Shown here: positions 47,246-56,444 of the stretch, in pieces
Layout of the letters: each line of letters opens with the position of its first letter
How positions within the stretch are numbered: the first letter of the stretch is position 1
DNA from: Flavobacteriales bacterium
GTDB taxonomy: Bacteria; Bacteroidota; Bacteroidia; Flavobacteriales_F; PHOS-HE28
Assembly: GCA_030584065.1 (NCBI GenBank)
Contig: CP129489.1
Location: 3,854,271-3,918,270, forward strand
DNA length: 64,000 nucleotides
Direction of reading: 5' to 3'
The notes under the pieces: generated by a model
The model's database searches: none
Seen by the model: only the letters and a program-made list of their open reading frames with translations
Told to the model about the DNA's origin: nothing
Position numbers and translations under genes: made by a program

Positions 47246-49384
47246 TCAACGCGCCAGGACGAACCAGCCGTGCTTCAGGTCGGGCAGCGGGCCGCGCAGC
47301 ACGTAGGCATACACGCCTTCCGGCGCCGGAGCGCCGCCCACCGTTCCATCCCAGCCATCGCCGGCATCGCCTTCCCAGACCTGCTGTCCCCATTTGTTAT
47401 GGATCGTCATCACGGGCGAGGCGCAAACCTCGGGCCCTCGGATGCGAAGGACGTCGTTGTTGCCATCATTGTTCGGCGTGAACGCATTCGGCACGTACCA
47501 TTCCACCGGTATGAGCCCGTAGCCGGCGTGGAGCGTCATCGCCGCCGTATCGGCGCACATGGTGCCGGGGTCGGTGGTGAGCTGCACGTTGAACTGGCCC
47601 ATGGAGCGGTAGATGTGCACCGGCGCATACCAGGAATCGGTGGTGTCGCCGTCGCCGAAATCCCAGTGGAAATGGGCCCCGCCCTGGGTGGTGTTCACGA
47701 AGTAGGTGCGCTCATCGCAGGGGTCGCTCTTCGTGTGGAAGGAGGCGAGGGCCGCGGGGAGGATCTTCACGGGCTTGCGTGCCGTGTCGGCGATGCAGCC
47801 CTGGAGGGCGACGAGTGTGACCGTGTGGGTGCCTGGCTGCTGGAAGGCGTGCACCGGGTCGTCGTCAGCGGCTTGGCCACCATCGCCGAACCACCAGCGG
47901 TGCTCGCTGGAGAGCTGCGAGGCGTTGGAGAAATGGACGTCGTGCCGCTGGCAGGCGCTGTCGGCCACGAGGAAGTCGGCCTGCGGCTGTATGCCCTCCA
48001 CGGTGATGAGCGCCGGCTTGGTGAGGGTGAGCTGCTCGCCGCAGGCCTCCACGGTGAGGGTGACGTTGAAGGTGCCCACCCCGTAGCGGTGGGTGGGTTC
48101 CTCCCGCTGGTCGGTCCAGCCGTCGCCGAACTGCCAGTGGTGGCTGCTGGCTAGGCAGGTGAGCGGGCGGAAGCGATGGCCTTCGCAGCCCGGCAGCTCC
48201 TCCACGGTGAAGTCGATGAAATCGGGCGTAACGGCCGTGCCCGGGGCCTCGCCTTCGATGGAGTTGGGGAGGGAGGGGATGAGGCCGAAGCCGGGCGCGA
48301 TGATGGCGTAGCGTTCGTAGGCGGCTGCGGCCAGCGTGGAGGCATCGGGGTAGCGCACCTCGCCCAGGCTGCGGGGGATGCCCGTGGTGCCCACATAGAG
48401 CCGCCCGTTGCGCGCGCATTCGATGGAGAGCACCCAAGGGCCGATGGCGGGGTCGATCACCTCCACGGTGTGGTTGGACAGCCGCAGGCGCCCGAAGTCC
48501 ATGTCGCTGAAGGGCCCGTTGCCAACGAAGTAGAGGAAATTGCCGCCGGGCGAGAATTCGATGCCGCCGATGGGGTCGTCGCTCACGTTGATCAACGCGG
48601 GCGCGCCCACGCTGCCCGTGGCGATATCGAGCGGCCACACCACCACATCGGCTGCACCGGCCGGTGAGGACCAGGGCAGGCTGAGGGCGAGGCGGTCGTT
48701 CGCGGCCGAAATCTTGAGCGCGCTCCACCATGCGGCGATGCCCGGTGCGCCGATGGTGGCGATGGTGGTGATGTCGCTGATGCCCGCGCGCGAGATGCGG
48801 GCGCGCTTGAGCACGTAGGCGTTGCCGTCGAGGCCGAAGGTGAAAAGCCAGCGGCAGCCGTTGGGGAGCACCTTGCTCACCGCGATGCCCTCGCCCATGC
48901 CCCCGCCCAGCAGGATGTTCTTGGCGGCCACGTCGCCCTGTGCGCCGAGGTCCATGTCGATGATCGTGTAGTAGTGCTTGTGCTCCTCGGCGTCGTGGTG
49001 GATGAGGTAGTACTGCCGGCCATGGCAGGGGCGGGGCACGATGGCGGAGGCCTGGCTGCTGTGGTTGCCGAGGAGCCCGCTGCCGTTGGGCATGGGCTGG
49101 AAGGAGCCGTTGCGCACCTGGATGCGGTCGTTGGCCCCCACGGCGCTGGAGAAGAGGATGTTGCCGCCCGCGTCGGTCATCAGGTTCACGTCCTCGGTGC
49201 CACCGGTGCCGAAGCCCTGCACCATGGCGCTGATGCTGGGTGCCTGGCCGGTGAGGTCGAGCACGCAGGCATCGCCGCAGTTGCCGCGCAACAGCCACTT
49301 GCCCAACTGTGCGCAGGCAGGAAGAGGCACCAGGCAGAAGCTGCCGATGAGGACGAAGAGGGAAGGGATCCCGAGCCTTCGCAT
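47246..49384 (-). CDS. T9SS type-B cargo: PKD-domain surface protein with CHU_C sorting domain
   Basis: A 712-residue secreted protein. ATG 49384 begins a signal peptide (RLGIPSLFVLIGSFCLVPLP) and lies 5 nt behind a -7 box. Residues about 25-370 form a beta-propeller-like lectin/NHL-style region (GGIEFSPGGNFLYFVGNG; SIECARNGRLYVGTTG). Three PKD-like modules follow (HHWQFGDGWTD; HRWWFGDGGQAADD; FHWDFGDGDTTDSW). The last ~90 residues are the gliding-associated CHU_C domain: YVPNAFTPNNDGNNDVLRI, IHNKWGQQVWEG, GWDGTVGGAPAPEGVYAY. Probably a surface adhesin or gliding-related protein attached through the T9SS. The ligand is unknown. Confidence 0.9.
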   Translation of the reverse strand: MRRLGIPSLFVLIGSFCLVPLPACAQLGKWLLRGNCGDACVLDLTGQAPSISAMVQGFGTGGTEDVNLMTDAGGNILFSSAVGANDRIQVRNGSFQPMPNGSGLLGNHSSQASAIVPRPCHGRQYYLIHHDAEEHKHYYTIIDMDLGAQGDVAAKNILLGGGMGEGIAVSKVLPNGCRWLFTFGLDGNAYVLKRARISRAGISDITTIATIGAPGIAAWWSALKISAANDRLALSLPWSSPAGAADVVVWPLDIATGSVGAPALINVSDDPIGGIEFSPGGNFLYFVGNGPFSDMDFGRLRLSNHTVEVIDPAIGPWVLSIECARNGRLYVGTTGIPRSLGEVRYPDASTLAAAAYERYAIIAPGFGLIPSLPNSIEGEAPGTAVTPDFIDFTVEELPGCEGHRFRPLTCLASSHHWQFGDGWTDQREEPTHRYGVGTFNVTLTVEACGEQLTLTKPALITVEGIQPQADFLVADSACQRHDVHFSNASQLSSEHRWWFGDGGQAADDDPVHAFQQPGTHTVTLVALQGCIADTARKPVKILPAALASFHTKSDPCDERTYFVNTTQGGAHFHWDFGDGDTTDSWYAPVHIYRSMGQFNVQLTTDPGTMCADTAAMTLHAGYGLIPVEWYVPNAFTPNNDGNNDVLRIRGPEVCASPVMTIHNKWGQQVWEGDAGDGWDGTVGGAPAPEGVYAYVLRGPLPDLKHGWFVLAR

Positions 49385-49389
49385 CGTCG

Positions 49390-49420
49390 GAAAATTAGGC
49401 CGGTCTGCGCTGGTTGACAA
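49390..49420 (-). promoter_or_regulatory. Predicted promoter TTG-N20-TAATTTTC for the type-B cargo gene
   Basis: On the minus strand TTG (49420-49418) and TAATTTTC (49397-49390) are separated by 20 nt. The box ends 5 nt before ATG 49384, predicting a leaderless mRNA. Confidence 0.6.
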
Positions 49421-49462
49421 GGACTTCGGTCAGTTGCTGTGCACCGGAGCCTGTTGGCCGGA

Positions 49463-50251
49463 TCAGTACCTGAGGCGGAAATGCTCCTTGGCCTGCCCGG
49501 TGCGCAGGAAGACGAGCCCCAGGTCGTAAAGGTCGATGGTCACCGTAACGCGCGGGTGCCGCTGGATGGCGGCCCAGGCTGCCTCCATCCCACGGCTCCA
49601 GTGGATGTCGTCGAATACGAGCACGGTGCCTTCGTGGGCGCGGCCCAGGCAGCGCTCGAAGTAGTCCAGGGTGGGCTCTTCGGCGTGGTGGCCGTCGATG
49701 AACGCGAGGTCGATGGCACCCATGCGCTCGAGCACCTCGGGCAGGCGGCGCTGGAAGCTGCCGAGCACCGCCTCGACGTTGTCCTGCCGCAGCTGCTCGA
49801 AGTGGTGCTGCGCGATGCGGAAGGTCTGGGGGCAGCCTTCGATCGTGGTGACGGTGCCGTTCTCGGCGCCCTTGGCCAGGTAGAGGGTGGTGATGCCGAA
49901 GGCCGTGCCGAGCTCCACCACGCTGCTGGCGTCCATCTGGCGGGCCAGCCGGAAAAGGAGCTGCGCCTGCCGGGGCGGCTTCAGGCTCACGCGCGCCATA
50001 TCGGCCACGCGGCGCACGGGCAGGTCGAAGGCGGACGACCCCGCGCCGAGGTCGTTCACGCGGATGGTCTGCTCGCTGCGCAGGAGGTCCTCGCGCAAGG
50101 CCTCGATGGGGGCGAACTCGGGCCGGGCCGCCTGCGGGCGCAGCACCTGCTCGATGAGGTCGTACACGAAGGGGCTGTGCACGCCGTGGCGCCTTCGGGC
50201 CTTCACCAGGTGCTCCATGTAGGAGCCGATGCGCTGCAGGGAGGAGGCCAT
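49463..50251 (-). CDS. Class I SAM-dependent O-methyltransferase-like protein
   Basis: A 262-residue protein. ATG 50251 is favoured because a -7 box stands 8 nt upstream, although the frame is open to 50467. The Rossmann-like core begins near residue 105: motif I VVELGTAFGITTLYLAKG, motif II TVTTIEGCPQTFRIAQ, and the metal/carboxylate site AIDLAFIDGHHAEEPTLDYF resembling catechol O-methyltransferase-type enzymes. An N-terminal helical segment (QRIGSYMEHLVKARRRHGVH) is typical of a Bacteroidota subfamily. The substrate is unknown. Confidence 0.82.
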   Translation of the reverse strand: MASSLQRIGSYMEHLVKARRRHGVHSPFVYDLIEQVLRPQAARPEFAPIEALREDLLRSEQTIRVNDLGAGSSAFDLPVRRVADMARVSLKPPRQAQLLFRLARQMDASSVVELGTAFGITTLYLAKGAENGTVTTIEGCPQTFRIAQHHFEQLRQDNVEAVLGSFQRRLPEVLERMGAIDLAFIDGHHAEEPTLDYFERCLGRAHEGTVLVFDDIHWSRGMEAAWAAIQRHPRVTVTIDLYDLGLVFLRTGQAKEHFRLRY

Positions 50252-50259
50252 GGCAGCGG

Positions 50260-50267
50260 CGAAAGTA
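50260..50267 (-). promoter_or_regulatory. Predicted -7 box before the methyltransferase
   Basis: The minus strand reads TACTTTCG, one change from consensus, 8 nt before ATG 50251. Confidence 0.5.
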
Positions 50268-50334
50268 GGCCCATGGCGCGGCAGGGGCAGGCCACGCCAG
50301 CGGCCGGCGCTCCACAGGCGGCTGTGGGATTCCC

Positions 50335-50967
50335 TCACGCCCGCCGGATGGTGCGATCGGCGATCTCCAGCCGGTCGGTGCAGAAGTCGTGCTCGGCGGG
50401 CTGCCGGTTGCTGGCCACTACCAGGGTGCGGCCGTCGAGATGCTCCATCAGCAGCGCCCTGAACCACGCGGTGGCCTCGGCATCGAGGTTGCTGGCGGGC
50501 TCGTCGAGGAGGAGGAGCGGGGTGTCGCTGAGGATGGCCAGGGCCAGCTTCAGGCGCTGCTTCATGCCGCTGCTGAAGTGCACCACGGGTTTCTCCCAGG
50601 CCGGCTCCAGGTAGGCGATGCGCGCGAGCATGGCGGGCGTGATGCCGTTGCGCAGGGGCTTGAACTGCGCGTGGAAGGCGATGGCCTGCCGCAGCAGGAG
50701 GTCTTCGTAGAGCCCGAGGTAAGGCGCTGCGATGCTCACCATGCGGTAGACCTCGTCCGGCGGATGGGCCTTGCCCCGGAGCCGGTGCGTCACGGTGCCG
50801 CTCGTGGGCGCCAGGGCGCCGGCGATGGTCTGCAGCAGCGTGCTCTTGCCGCTGCCGTTGGGGCCAAGGATCGCAGTGCGGCTACCGGATGCGAGCGTGA
50901 GCGTGACCTCGCGGAAGATCACTTCGGCGCCGAAGGACTTGGCTATGCCGGAGAGCGCTACCTCCAT
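50335..50967 (-). CDS. ABC transporter ATP-binding protein, solitary
   Basis: A 210-residue ATPase. ATG 50967 (MEVALSGIAKSFGAEVIFRE) is preferred as the normal domain start; ATG 50991 is also possible. Motifs: Walker A ILGPNGSGKSTLLQTI, an unusual Q-loop region (SIAAPYLGLYEDLLLRQAI), the signature HFSSGMKQRLKLALAI and Walker B LLLLDEPASNLD. The short, insert-free form resembles CcmA-like or lipid/peptide ABC ATPases. No permease gene is near; its place downstream of the lipid A genes (118-nt gap to lpxA) is suggestive of an envelope role only. Confidence 0.88.
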   Translation of the reverse strand: MEVALSGIAKSFGAEVIFREVTLTLASGSRTAILGPNGSGKSTLLQTIAGALAPTSGTVTHRLRGKAHPPDEVYRMVSIAAPYLGLYEDLLLRQAIAFHAQFKPLRNGITPAMLARIAYLEPAWEKPVVHFSSGMKQRLKLALAILSDTPLLLLDEPASNLDAEATAWFRALLMEHLDGRTLVVASNRQPAEHDFCTDRLEIADRTIRRA

Positions 50968-51085
50968 GCGGGGATCGGCGCAGGCGGGCATGCGCGCGCG
51001 GTGGGCGGCATGGGCGCCCCTGGGCGCTGTGTGAGCGGAAGTGGAGCCGGGTGCCGCATGCGGGAAGGGGCCTTGCGCAGCGGCG

Positions 51086-51868
51086 CTACTCGGCCAGCCC
51101 GCGCATGATGCCCTTGGGGCTGTTGCGGATGAAGTCGAGGATGAGGCCGCGCTCGGGGCTGCGCGGCAGGGTCTGCTCCACGTTCTGCACGCCCCGCTCC
51201 ACGTTGGTGTTGCGCACGAAGATCTCGCGGTAGATGTCCTCGATGCGCGCGATCTGGTCGTCGGTGAATCCGCGGCGGCGCAGGCCCACCACGTTCACGC
51301 CCACGTAGCTCAGCGGCTCGCGGGCGGCCTTCACGAAGGGCGGCACGTTCTTGCGCACCAGGCTGGCGCCGGCGATGAAGCTGTGCGCGCCGATGTGGAT
51401 GAACTGCTGCACGGCCACGTTGCCCTCCAGGATCGCCCAGTCGTCGATGGTGACGTGCCCCGCGAGGTTGACGCTGTTGGCGATGACGATGTTGTTGCCC
51501 AGGATGCAGTCGTGGGCCAGGTGCACGTAGGCCATGAGCAGGCAGTTGTCGCCCACGGCGGTCTTCAGCCGGTCGGCGGTGCCGCGGTTGATGGTGACGC
51601 ACTCGCGGATGGTGGTGCCGTCGCCCACCTCGGCGGTGGTGTATTCGCCGGCGAACTTCAGGTCCTGCGGGATGGCGCCGATCACGGCCCCCGGGAAGAT
51701 GCGGCAGCGGCTGCCGATGCGGGCGCCGTCCATGAGCACGGCATTGGGGCCGATCCAGGTGCCATCGCCCACCACCACGTCGGCCGAGAGGGTGGCGAAG
51801 GGCTCCACGGTCACATCCCTGCCCAGGCGGGCATCGGGGTGGATGGAGGCGAGGGGGGAGATGCTCAT
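51086..51868 (-). CDS. lpxA: UDP-N-acetylglucosamine acyltransferase
   Basis: A 260-residue left-handed beta-helix trimer; first enzyme of lipid A synthesis, adding the 3-hydroxyacyl chain to UDP-GlcNAc. Hexapeptide repeats run from SPLASIHPDARLGRDVTVEP to about residue 190, with the catalytic His in LMAYVHLAHDCILGNN. The C-terminal helical domain (FTDDQIARIEDIYREIF) is present. ATG 51868 overlaps the lpxC/fabZ stop by 4 nt (ATGA), so synthesis of the first and second enzymes is linked. Identification is secure. Confidence 0.97.
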   Translation of the reverse strand: MSISPLASIHPDARLGRDVTVEPFATLSADVVVGDGTWIGPNAVLMDGARIGSRCRIFPGAVIGAIPQDLKFAGEYTTAEVGDGTTIRECVTINRGTADRLKTAVGDNCLLMAYVHLAHDCILGNNIVIANSVNLAGHVTIDDWAILEGNVAVQQFIHIGAHSFIAGASLVRKNVPPFVKAAREPLSYVGVNVVGLRRRGFTDDQIARIEDIYREIFVRNTNVERGVQNVEQTLPRSPERGLILDFIRNSPKGIMRGLAE

Positions 51869-53304
51869 GCTTCGGCTTTGGCTTTGGGAGCGGTGGCGGG
51901 GGCCTTGTCGCGCGCGATCTGCGCCATCATCTCAGCCTCAACGGCCGGTTGGCCGGCCACGTAGCCGATGCCCTTCATGTGCACGATGCCGCGGCGGATG
52001 GGCGTGAGCAGCGTGAGGTGGAAGACGAGCGTATCGCCAGGGATCACTTTGCGGCGGTAGCGCACCCCATCGATCTTCAGGAAGTAGGTGGTGTAGTTCT
52101 CGGGGTCGGGCACCTGGCTGAGGGCGAAGATGCCGCCCACTTGGGCCATGGCCTCGATCTGCAGCACGCCGGGCATCACGGGGTTGCCGGGGAAGTGCCC
52201 GGTGAAGAAGGGCTCGTTGAGCGTCACGTTCTTGTAGCCCGTGATGGTCTCCTTGTCCATGGCCGTGATGCGGTCCACGAGCAGGAAGGGGTAGCGGTGC
52301 GGCAGGATGCGCTCGATGTCGTTGATGTCGTACACCGTCTTCGTGAGGTCGAAGGCCATGCCGCCGCTCTTCTCCTCCTGGCGGATCTTCTCCTTGATGC
52401 GCTTGGCGAAGGTGGTGTTGCCGAAGTGGCCCGGGCGGGCGGCGAGGATGTGGCCCTTGATGGGCCGGCCCACGAGGGCGAGGTCGCCGATGATGTCGAG
52501 CAGCTTATGGCGGGCCGGCTCGTTGTAGAACTTGAGGTCGGTGGTGCTCAGTACGCCATTGCGGCGGATGTGCACGTCCTTGTACTCGCGCCCCAGCGCC
52601 TTGGCCAGTTCGCGCAGCTGCTCCTCGGTGGTGCCCTCGCGGTCCTCCATCACGATGGCGTTGTCCAGGTCGCCGCCCTTGATGAGGCCCGCTTTGGCCA
52701 GCTGCTCCAGCTCGCGCAGGAAGACGAAGGTGCGGCAGGGGGCGATTTCGTCCTTGAACTCCTCGGCGCGGTACATGCTGGCGTGCTGGGTGCCGAGCAC
52801 GGGGCTATTGTAGTCCACCATCACCGTGATGCGGAACTCCCCGCCCGGGGTGGGCACGCCGAGCATCTCGGTGCCGCGCTCCTGGGTCTCGAACCAGATG
52901 GGCTCCTTGAGCACGAACCAATTGCGCGGGGCGTCCTGCTCTGCGATCCCCACGGCCTCGATGGCCTCCACGAAGGGCCGTGCGCTGCCATCCATGATGG
53001 GCACCTCGGGACCGCTGAGCTGCAGCAGGCAGTTGTCCACGCCCAGGGCGTAGAGGGCGCTCAGCACGTGCTCGGTGGTGTTCACCACGGCATCGCCCTT
53101 GCCGAGGGTGGTGCCGCGCGCGGTGCTCACCACCAGGTCGGCATCGGCCTCGATGATGGGCTGGCCGGGGAGGTCGGTGCGCTGGAATTTGTAGCCGTGG
53201 CCCTCAGGGGCGGGGAGCAGGGTGAGGGTGACGGGAACGCCGCTGTGCAGGCCAACGCCGTTGAGTGTGGCGGCCGCGCGGAGGGTGTGCTGCTTGTCGC
53301 TCAT
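51865..53304 (-). CDS. lpxC: Bifunctional LpxC deacetylase / FabZ dehydratase
   Basis: A 479-residue fusion. Residues 1-305 are LpxC, the committed Zn deacetylase of lipid A synthesis: [17 protein letters not shown] (zinc His), [17 protein letters not shown] (zinc His and Asp) and [10 protein letters not shown] (general acid His). From about residue 325 it is FabZ, 3-hydroxyacyl-ACP dehydratase: [34 protein letters not shown] with the catalytic His, and IEAMAQVGG with the catalytic Glu. The fusion is normal for Bacteroidota and couples lipid A to fatty-acid synthesis. ATG 53304 is fixed by [19 protein letters not shown] perfect GC hairpin lies 2 nt before it. Confidence 0.97.
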   Translation of the reverse strand: MSDKQHTLRAAATLNGVGLHSGVPVTLTLLPAPEGHGYKFQRTDLPGQPIIEADADLVVSTARGTTLGKGDAVVNTTEHVLSALYALGVDNCLLQLSGPEVPIMDGSARPFVEAIEAVGIAEQDAPRNWFVLKEPIWFETQERGTEMLGVPTPGGEFRITVMVDYNSPVLGTQHASMYRAEEFKDEIAPCRTFVFLRELEQLAKAGLIKGGDLDNAIVMEDREGTTEEQLRELAKALGREYKDVHIRRNGVLSTTDLKFYNEPARHKLLDIIGDLALVGRPIKGHILAARPGHFGNTTFAKRIKEKIRQEEKSGGMAFDLTKTVYDINDIERILPHRYPFLLVDRITAMDKETITGYKNVTLNEPFFTGHFPGNPVMPGVLQIEAMAQVGGIFALSQVPDPENYTTYFLKIDGVRYRRKVIPGDTLVFHLTLLTPIRRGIVHMKGIGYVAGQPAVEAEMMAQIARDKAPATAPKAKAEA

Positions 53305-53306
53305 GT

Positions 53307-53329
53307 GCCGGGCCCGCAGGGGGCCCGGC
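53307..53329 (-). promoter_or_regulatory. Perfect 9-bp GC hairpin at the lpxC 5' end
   Basis: Arms GCCGGGCCC (53307-53315) and GGGCCCGGC (53321-53329) are fully complementary around a 5-nt loop. The hairpin starts 2 nt before the lpxC start codon and reaches the last base of the -7 box, so it overlaps the likely transcription start. It could be an operator, a leader hairpin that hides the start codon, or a terminator for lpxD. Confidence 0.7.
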
Positions 53330-53336
53330 GAAGGTA
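53329..53336 (-). promoter_or_regulatory. Predicted -7 promoter box for lpxC/fabZ
   Basis: The minus strand reads TACCTTCG (one change from consensus) in the 52-nt gap between lpxD and lpxC. The leader would be about 20 nt and mostly hairpin. Confidence 0.55.
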
Positions 53337-53356
53337 GGGGCGGGAGCCGTTCGGGG

Positions 53357-54409
53357 TCAGCCCTGGCCGCCGGCCTGGCGCAGGGCGGCCAGTTCCTTCT
53401 CCAGCGCATCCATGCGGCGCTGCAGGTCGGGCAGGCGGCGGAAGCCCACGTAGCTGCGCTTGTAGTCGCCGATGGCGAAGGCGGGCGAGCCCTGCACGGT
53501 CTCCCCGTCGGCGATGCTGGCGCCGATGCCGCTCTGCGCGGCGATGCGCACGCGGTTGCCGATGGTGAGGTGGCCGGCGATGCCCACCTGGCCGCCGATC
53601 ATGCAATGGGCGCCCACCTTGGTGCTGCCGGCGATGCCCGTTTGCGCGGCGATGACGGTGTGGGCGCCGATCTCCACGTTGTGGCCCACCTGGATGAGGT
53701 TGTCGAGCTTCACGCCCGTGCGGATCACGGTGCTGCCCATGGTGGCGCGGTCGATGGTGGTGTTGGCGCCGATCTCCACGCCGTCCTCGATCACCACGTT
53801 GCCGATCTGCGGCATCTTCACGTAGCGGCCCTCGGCATCGGTGTTGAAGCCGAAGCCGTCGGCCCCGATCACCGCGCCGCTGTGCAGCAGGCAGTGGGCG
53901 CCGATGATGCACTTGGCATAGACGCGCACGCCGGCATGCAGCACGGTGCCCTGGGCAATGCGCACGCCGTCGCCGATCACGCAGCCGGGAAAGACCTTCA
54001 CGCCGTCCTCCAGCACCACGTCGTCGCCGATGTGGCTGAAGGGGCCGATGTAGGTGTCGCGCCCCAGCTTCGCCTTGGGGCTCACGTAGCTGGGCTGCTC
54101 GATGCCCTTGCGCACGTACTGCAGGCTCTCGTAGCGCTGCAGCAGCTCGCTGAAGGCGGCGCGCGGGTCCTTCACGCGGATGAGGGTGAGCCGCTTGGGC
54201 AGGGGCTTGGAGGCCTCGAAGTCGGCCGCCACGATGGCGATGCTGGCGCCCGTGGTGTAGAGGTGGTCGGTGTACTTGGGGTTGGCCAGGAAGGTGAGGG
54301 TGCCGCTGCGCGCCTCCTCGATCTTGGCCAGGTCGTTCACCAGGGTCTGCGGGTCGCCATCCACTTCCCCGCGCAGCAGGCCGGCGATCTGTTCGGCGGT
54401 GAACTGCAT
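53357..54409 (-). CDS. lpxD: UDP-3-O-acylglucosamine N-acyltransferase
   Basis: A 350-residue left-handed beta-helix enzyme, third step of lipid A synthesis (N-acylation). ATG 54409 ([19 protein letters not shown]) is chosen over the in-frame ATG at 54445. The N-terminal uridine-binding domain ends near residue 100 ([16 protein letters not shown]). The hexapeptide helix includes [20 protein letters not shown] and the catalytic His in [18 protein letters not shown]. The C-terminal helix ([15 protein letters not shown]) is present. It follows the DUF2911 gene by 4 nt. Confidence 0.97.
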   Translation of the reverse strand: MQFTAEQIAGLLRGEVDGDPQTLVNDLAKIEEARSGTLTFLANPKYTDHLYTTGASIAIVAADFEASKPLPKRLTLIRVKDPRAAFSELLQRYESLQYVRKGIEQPSYVSPKAKLGRDTYIGPFSHIGDDVVLEDGVKVFPGCVIGDGVRIAQGTVLHAGVRVYAKCIIGAHCLLHSGAVIGADGFGFNTDAEGRYVKMPQIGNVVIEDGVEIGANTTIDRATMGSTVIRTGVKLDNLIQVGHNVEIGAHTVIAAQTGIAGSTKVGAHCMIGGQVGIAGHLTIGNRVRIAAQSGIGASIADGETVQGSPAFAIGDYKRSYVGFRRLPDLQRRMDALEKELAALRQAGGQG

Positions 54410-54413
54410 GGGG

Positions 54414-54962
54414 TCAGTGCTGGATGGGGACGGCCACGCGCACATCGTCCCACTCCAGGGCGAGCTCGCTGCCGTCAGGGGTGACCAGGATGGTGAACTG
54501 CTCCACCGGTTCGGGCAGGCGCGTCACGGGCACCTTGGCCACGGCCACGTCCTTGGCGGGGTCGCGCAGCGCCTTGCCGTCGAAGTCGACCCCCCAGTTG
54601 TACTGGCCGCTGTTCAGGTACACCTCCCAGGCGTTGGCGCCGGGCAGCGTCCACAGCGTGTAGCGGCCGGCCACCACCGGCGTTCCGCCGAAGGTGAAGT
54701 CGCCGCTGCTCTCCAGCACCGTGGCCTCGTTGGCGCCGGTGCGCCATACCTGCCCGTAGGGCACCAGCCCGCCGAAGATGGCACGGCCCTTCTTGTACGG
54801 GCGGCAATAGTTGACGGTGAGCCGGAAGTCGCCGTCGAAGTAGGTGTAGGATTCCTCAGGGCTCGCCTTCTTGGTCTGCATCTTCATGAAGCGGAAGGCG
54901 ATGAAGCCCACCGCCACGATGGCGACCAGTGCGATGAGGATGCGCTTGAGGAGCTTCGGCAT
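54414..54962 (-). CDS. DUF2911 membrane-anchored protein
   Basis: A 182-residue protein with an uncleaved N-terminal membrane helix ([20 protein letters not shown]) and a periplasmic DUF2911 domain. Characteristic phrases are [38 protein letters not shown] and [18 protein letters not shown]. Members are common in Bacteroidota; the function is unknown. It sits between the SDR gene (49 nt) and lpxD (4 nt), in the same direction, so it is likely co-transcribed with lipid A genes. Confidence 0.88.
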   Translation of the reverse strand: MPKLLKRILIALVAIVAVGFIAFRFMKMQTKKASPEESYTYFDGDFRLTVNYCRPYKKGRAIFGGLVPYGQVWRTGANEATVLESSGDFTFGGTPVVAGRYTLWTLPGANAWEVYLNSGQYNWGVDFDGKALRDPAKDVAVAKVPVTRLPEPVEQFTILVTPDGSELALEWDDVRVAVPIQH

Positions 54963-55011
54963 GCGGGAAGAGGGTTGGTGTTCGTGCTGCGCGTTGCGGC
55001 GCCGAAGGTAC

Positions 55012-55788
55012 TCAGCCCTTGCGGTGCACCACCGTGCTGCTGGCCTGCGCCGTGGGCATCACCACCAGGTCGTTGATGCACACGTGGGGCGGGCGCGTGG
55101 CGGCGTAGTGCACCAGGTCGGCGATGTCGTCGCCGTTCAAGGGCGTCATGCCCAGGTACACCTGCTTCGCCTTCTGCGCATCGCCGTGGAAGCGCACCAG
55201 GCTGAATTCGGTCTCGGCCAGCCCCGGCGCGATCTGCGTAACGCGGATGCCGTGGGGCAGCAGGTCCTGCCGCATGCCCTTGGTCAGCGCATCCACCGCG
55301 TGCTTGCTGGCGCAATACACGTTGCCCTTGGGGTACACCTCCTTGCCGGCCACGCTGCCGATGTTGATGATCTGCCCTTTGCCGCGCGCCACCATGCCGG
55401 GGATCACCGCGCGGCTCACGTGCAGCAGGCCCTTCACATTGGTGTCGAGCATCGCATTCCAGTCCTCCAAGCTGCCCTCCTGGATGGGGTCCATGCCCGC
55501 GGCCAAGCCGGCGTTGTTCACCAGCACATCAATGGCCTTCCACTCCTCCGGAAGCGCTGCGATGGCATGCACCACGGCGTCATGGTCACGAACGTCGAAG
55601 TGCAGCACGTGCACCAGGGCCGGACCTTCCACGGTGCCGTGCAGGCCCTCGAGTTCCTTGCGCAGCGCTTCGAGGCGCTCCTTGCGGCGGCCGGTGATGA
55701 TGATGCGCCAGCCCTCGGCGGCGAAGCGGCGGGCCGTGGCCTCACCGAAGCCGGAGGTGGCGCCGGTGATGAGGATGGTCTTTCCCAT
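55012..55788 (-). CDS. Short-chain dehydrogenase/reductase (YdfG-like)
   Basis: A 258-residue NAD(P)-dependent oxidoreductase. ATG 55788 (MGKTILITGATSGFGEATAR) starts directly with the Rossmann GxxxGxG; the longer open frame to 55893 runs into the regulator gene. The catalytic Ser-Tyr-Lys can be traced: INIGSVAGKEVYPKGNVYCASK. VLVNNAGLAAG and the segment RVTQIAPGLAETEFS agree with the classical SDR serine/3-hydroxy acid dehydrogenase group (YdfG). The substrate is unknown. 14 nt after the response regulator. Confidence 0.9.
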   Translation of the reverse strand: MGKTILITGATSGFGEATARRFAAEGWRIIITGRRKERLEALRKELEGLHGTVEGPALVHVLHFDVRDHDAVVHAIAALPEEWKAIDVLVNNAGLAAGMDPIQEGSLEDWNAMLDTNVKGLLHVSRAVIPGMVARGKGQIINIGSVAGKEVYPKGNVYCASKHAVDALTKGMRQDLLPHGIRVTQIAPGLAETEFSLVRFHGDAQKAKQVYLGMTPLNGDDIADLVHYAATRPPHVCINDLVVMPTAQASSTVVHRKG

Positions 55789-55802
55789 GCCACAAAGCTC
55801 GT

Positions 55803-56444
55803 TCACTTCACCAGACCCTCCCGCACCGCCCATTTCACCAACGCCGCCACGTTGGGCTGGTCGAAGCGTGCAAGCAGGTTCTTGCGGTACCATTTCACCG
55901 TTTCCTCGCTCAGGAAGATCCTGTCGGCGATGCTGCGTGTGGTATAGCCGTCGCTCAACAGTTGCAGGATGGCGTGCTCACGGGCATTCAGGTCGTGGCC
56001 TTCAGGGCCCTTGTCCGACCGTGTATGCTGCATGATGTCCTCGATCTCCCTGCCGGTGAAGGTTCCGCCTTCGTGAACGGTGCGGATGGCCAGGCATAGC
56101 TCCTCCACATCGGTGTTCTTGAGCAGGTAACCTTTCGCACCGGCGGCGAACAGGTCGCGCACCGAGGGGAGGTCGGTGCGCATGGTGAGCCCCAGCACAT
56201 GGATTCCGGGATGCTCCTTGAGCACGCGGCGTGTAAGGTCGATGCCGTTCTCCGACCTCAGGTTGATGTCCATGAGCACCACATCCACCGTGAGGACCTG
56301 GAGCAGGGTCATCAGGCCGGGGCCATCCTCCGCCTCGCCCACCACGAGGAATTCCGGCAGGTCGCGCAGCAGGGACCGGATACCATCGGCCACGATGCGG
56401 TGATCGTCGCAGATGGCCACACGGATGGGGTTGGACCTGTTCAT
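55803..56444 (-). CDS. NarL/LuxR-family response regulator
   Basis: A 213-residue two-component regulator. ATG 56444 (MNRSNPIRVAICDDHRIVAD) overlaps the kinase stop by 4 nt. The receiver domain has the acidic pair CDD, the phospho-accepting Asp59 in VVLMDINLR, the Thr in LGLTMRTD and the Lys in YLLKNTDVEE. The LuxR HTH is at residues about 148-208 (LNAREHAILQLLSDGYTTRS; LSEETVKWYRKNLLARF). The tail FDQPNVAALVKWAVREGL is typical of Bacteroidota members. It should act with the kinase upstream. Confidence 0.94.
   Translation of the reverse strand: MNRSNPIRVAICDDHRIVADGIRSLLRDLPEFLVVGEAEDGPGLMTLLQVLTVDVVLMDINLRSENGIDLTRRVLKEHPGIHVLGLTMRTDLPSVRDLFAAGAKGYLLKNTDVEELCLAIRTVHEGGTFTGREIEDIMQHTRSDKGPEGHDLNAREHAILQLLSDGYTTRSIADRIFLSEETVKWYRKNLLARFDQPNVAALVKWAVREGLVK

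Noticed and set aside
51865..53304. LpxC/FabZ fusion as a novelty
   Set aside because: This fusion is an established feature of Bacteroidota, so it supports the taxonomy but is not new.
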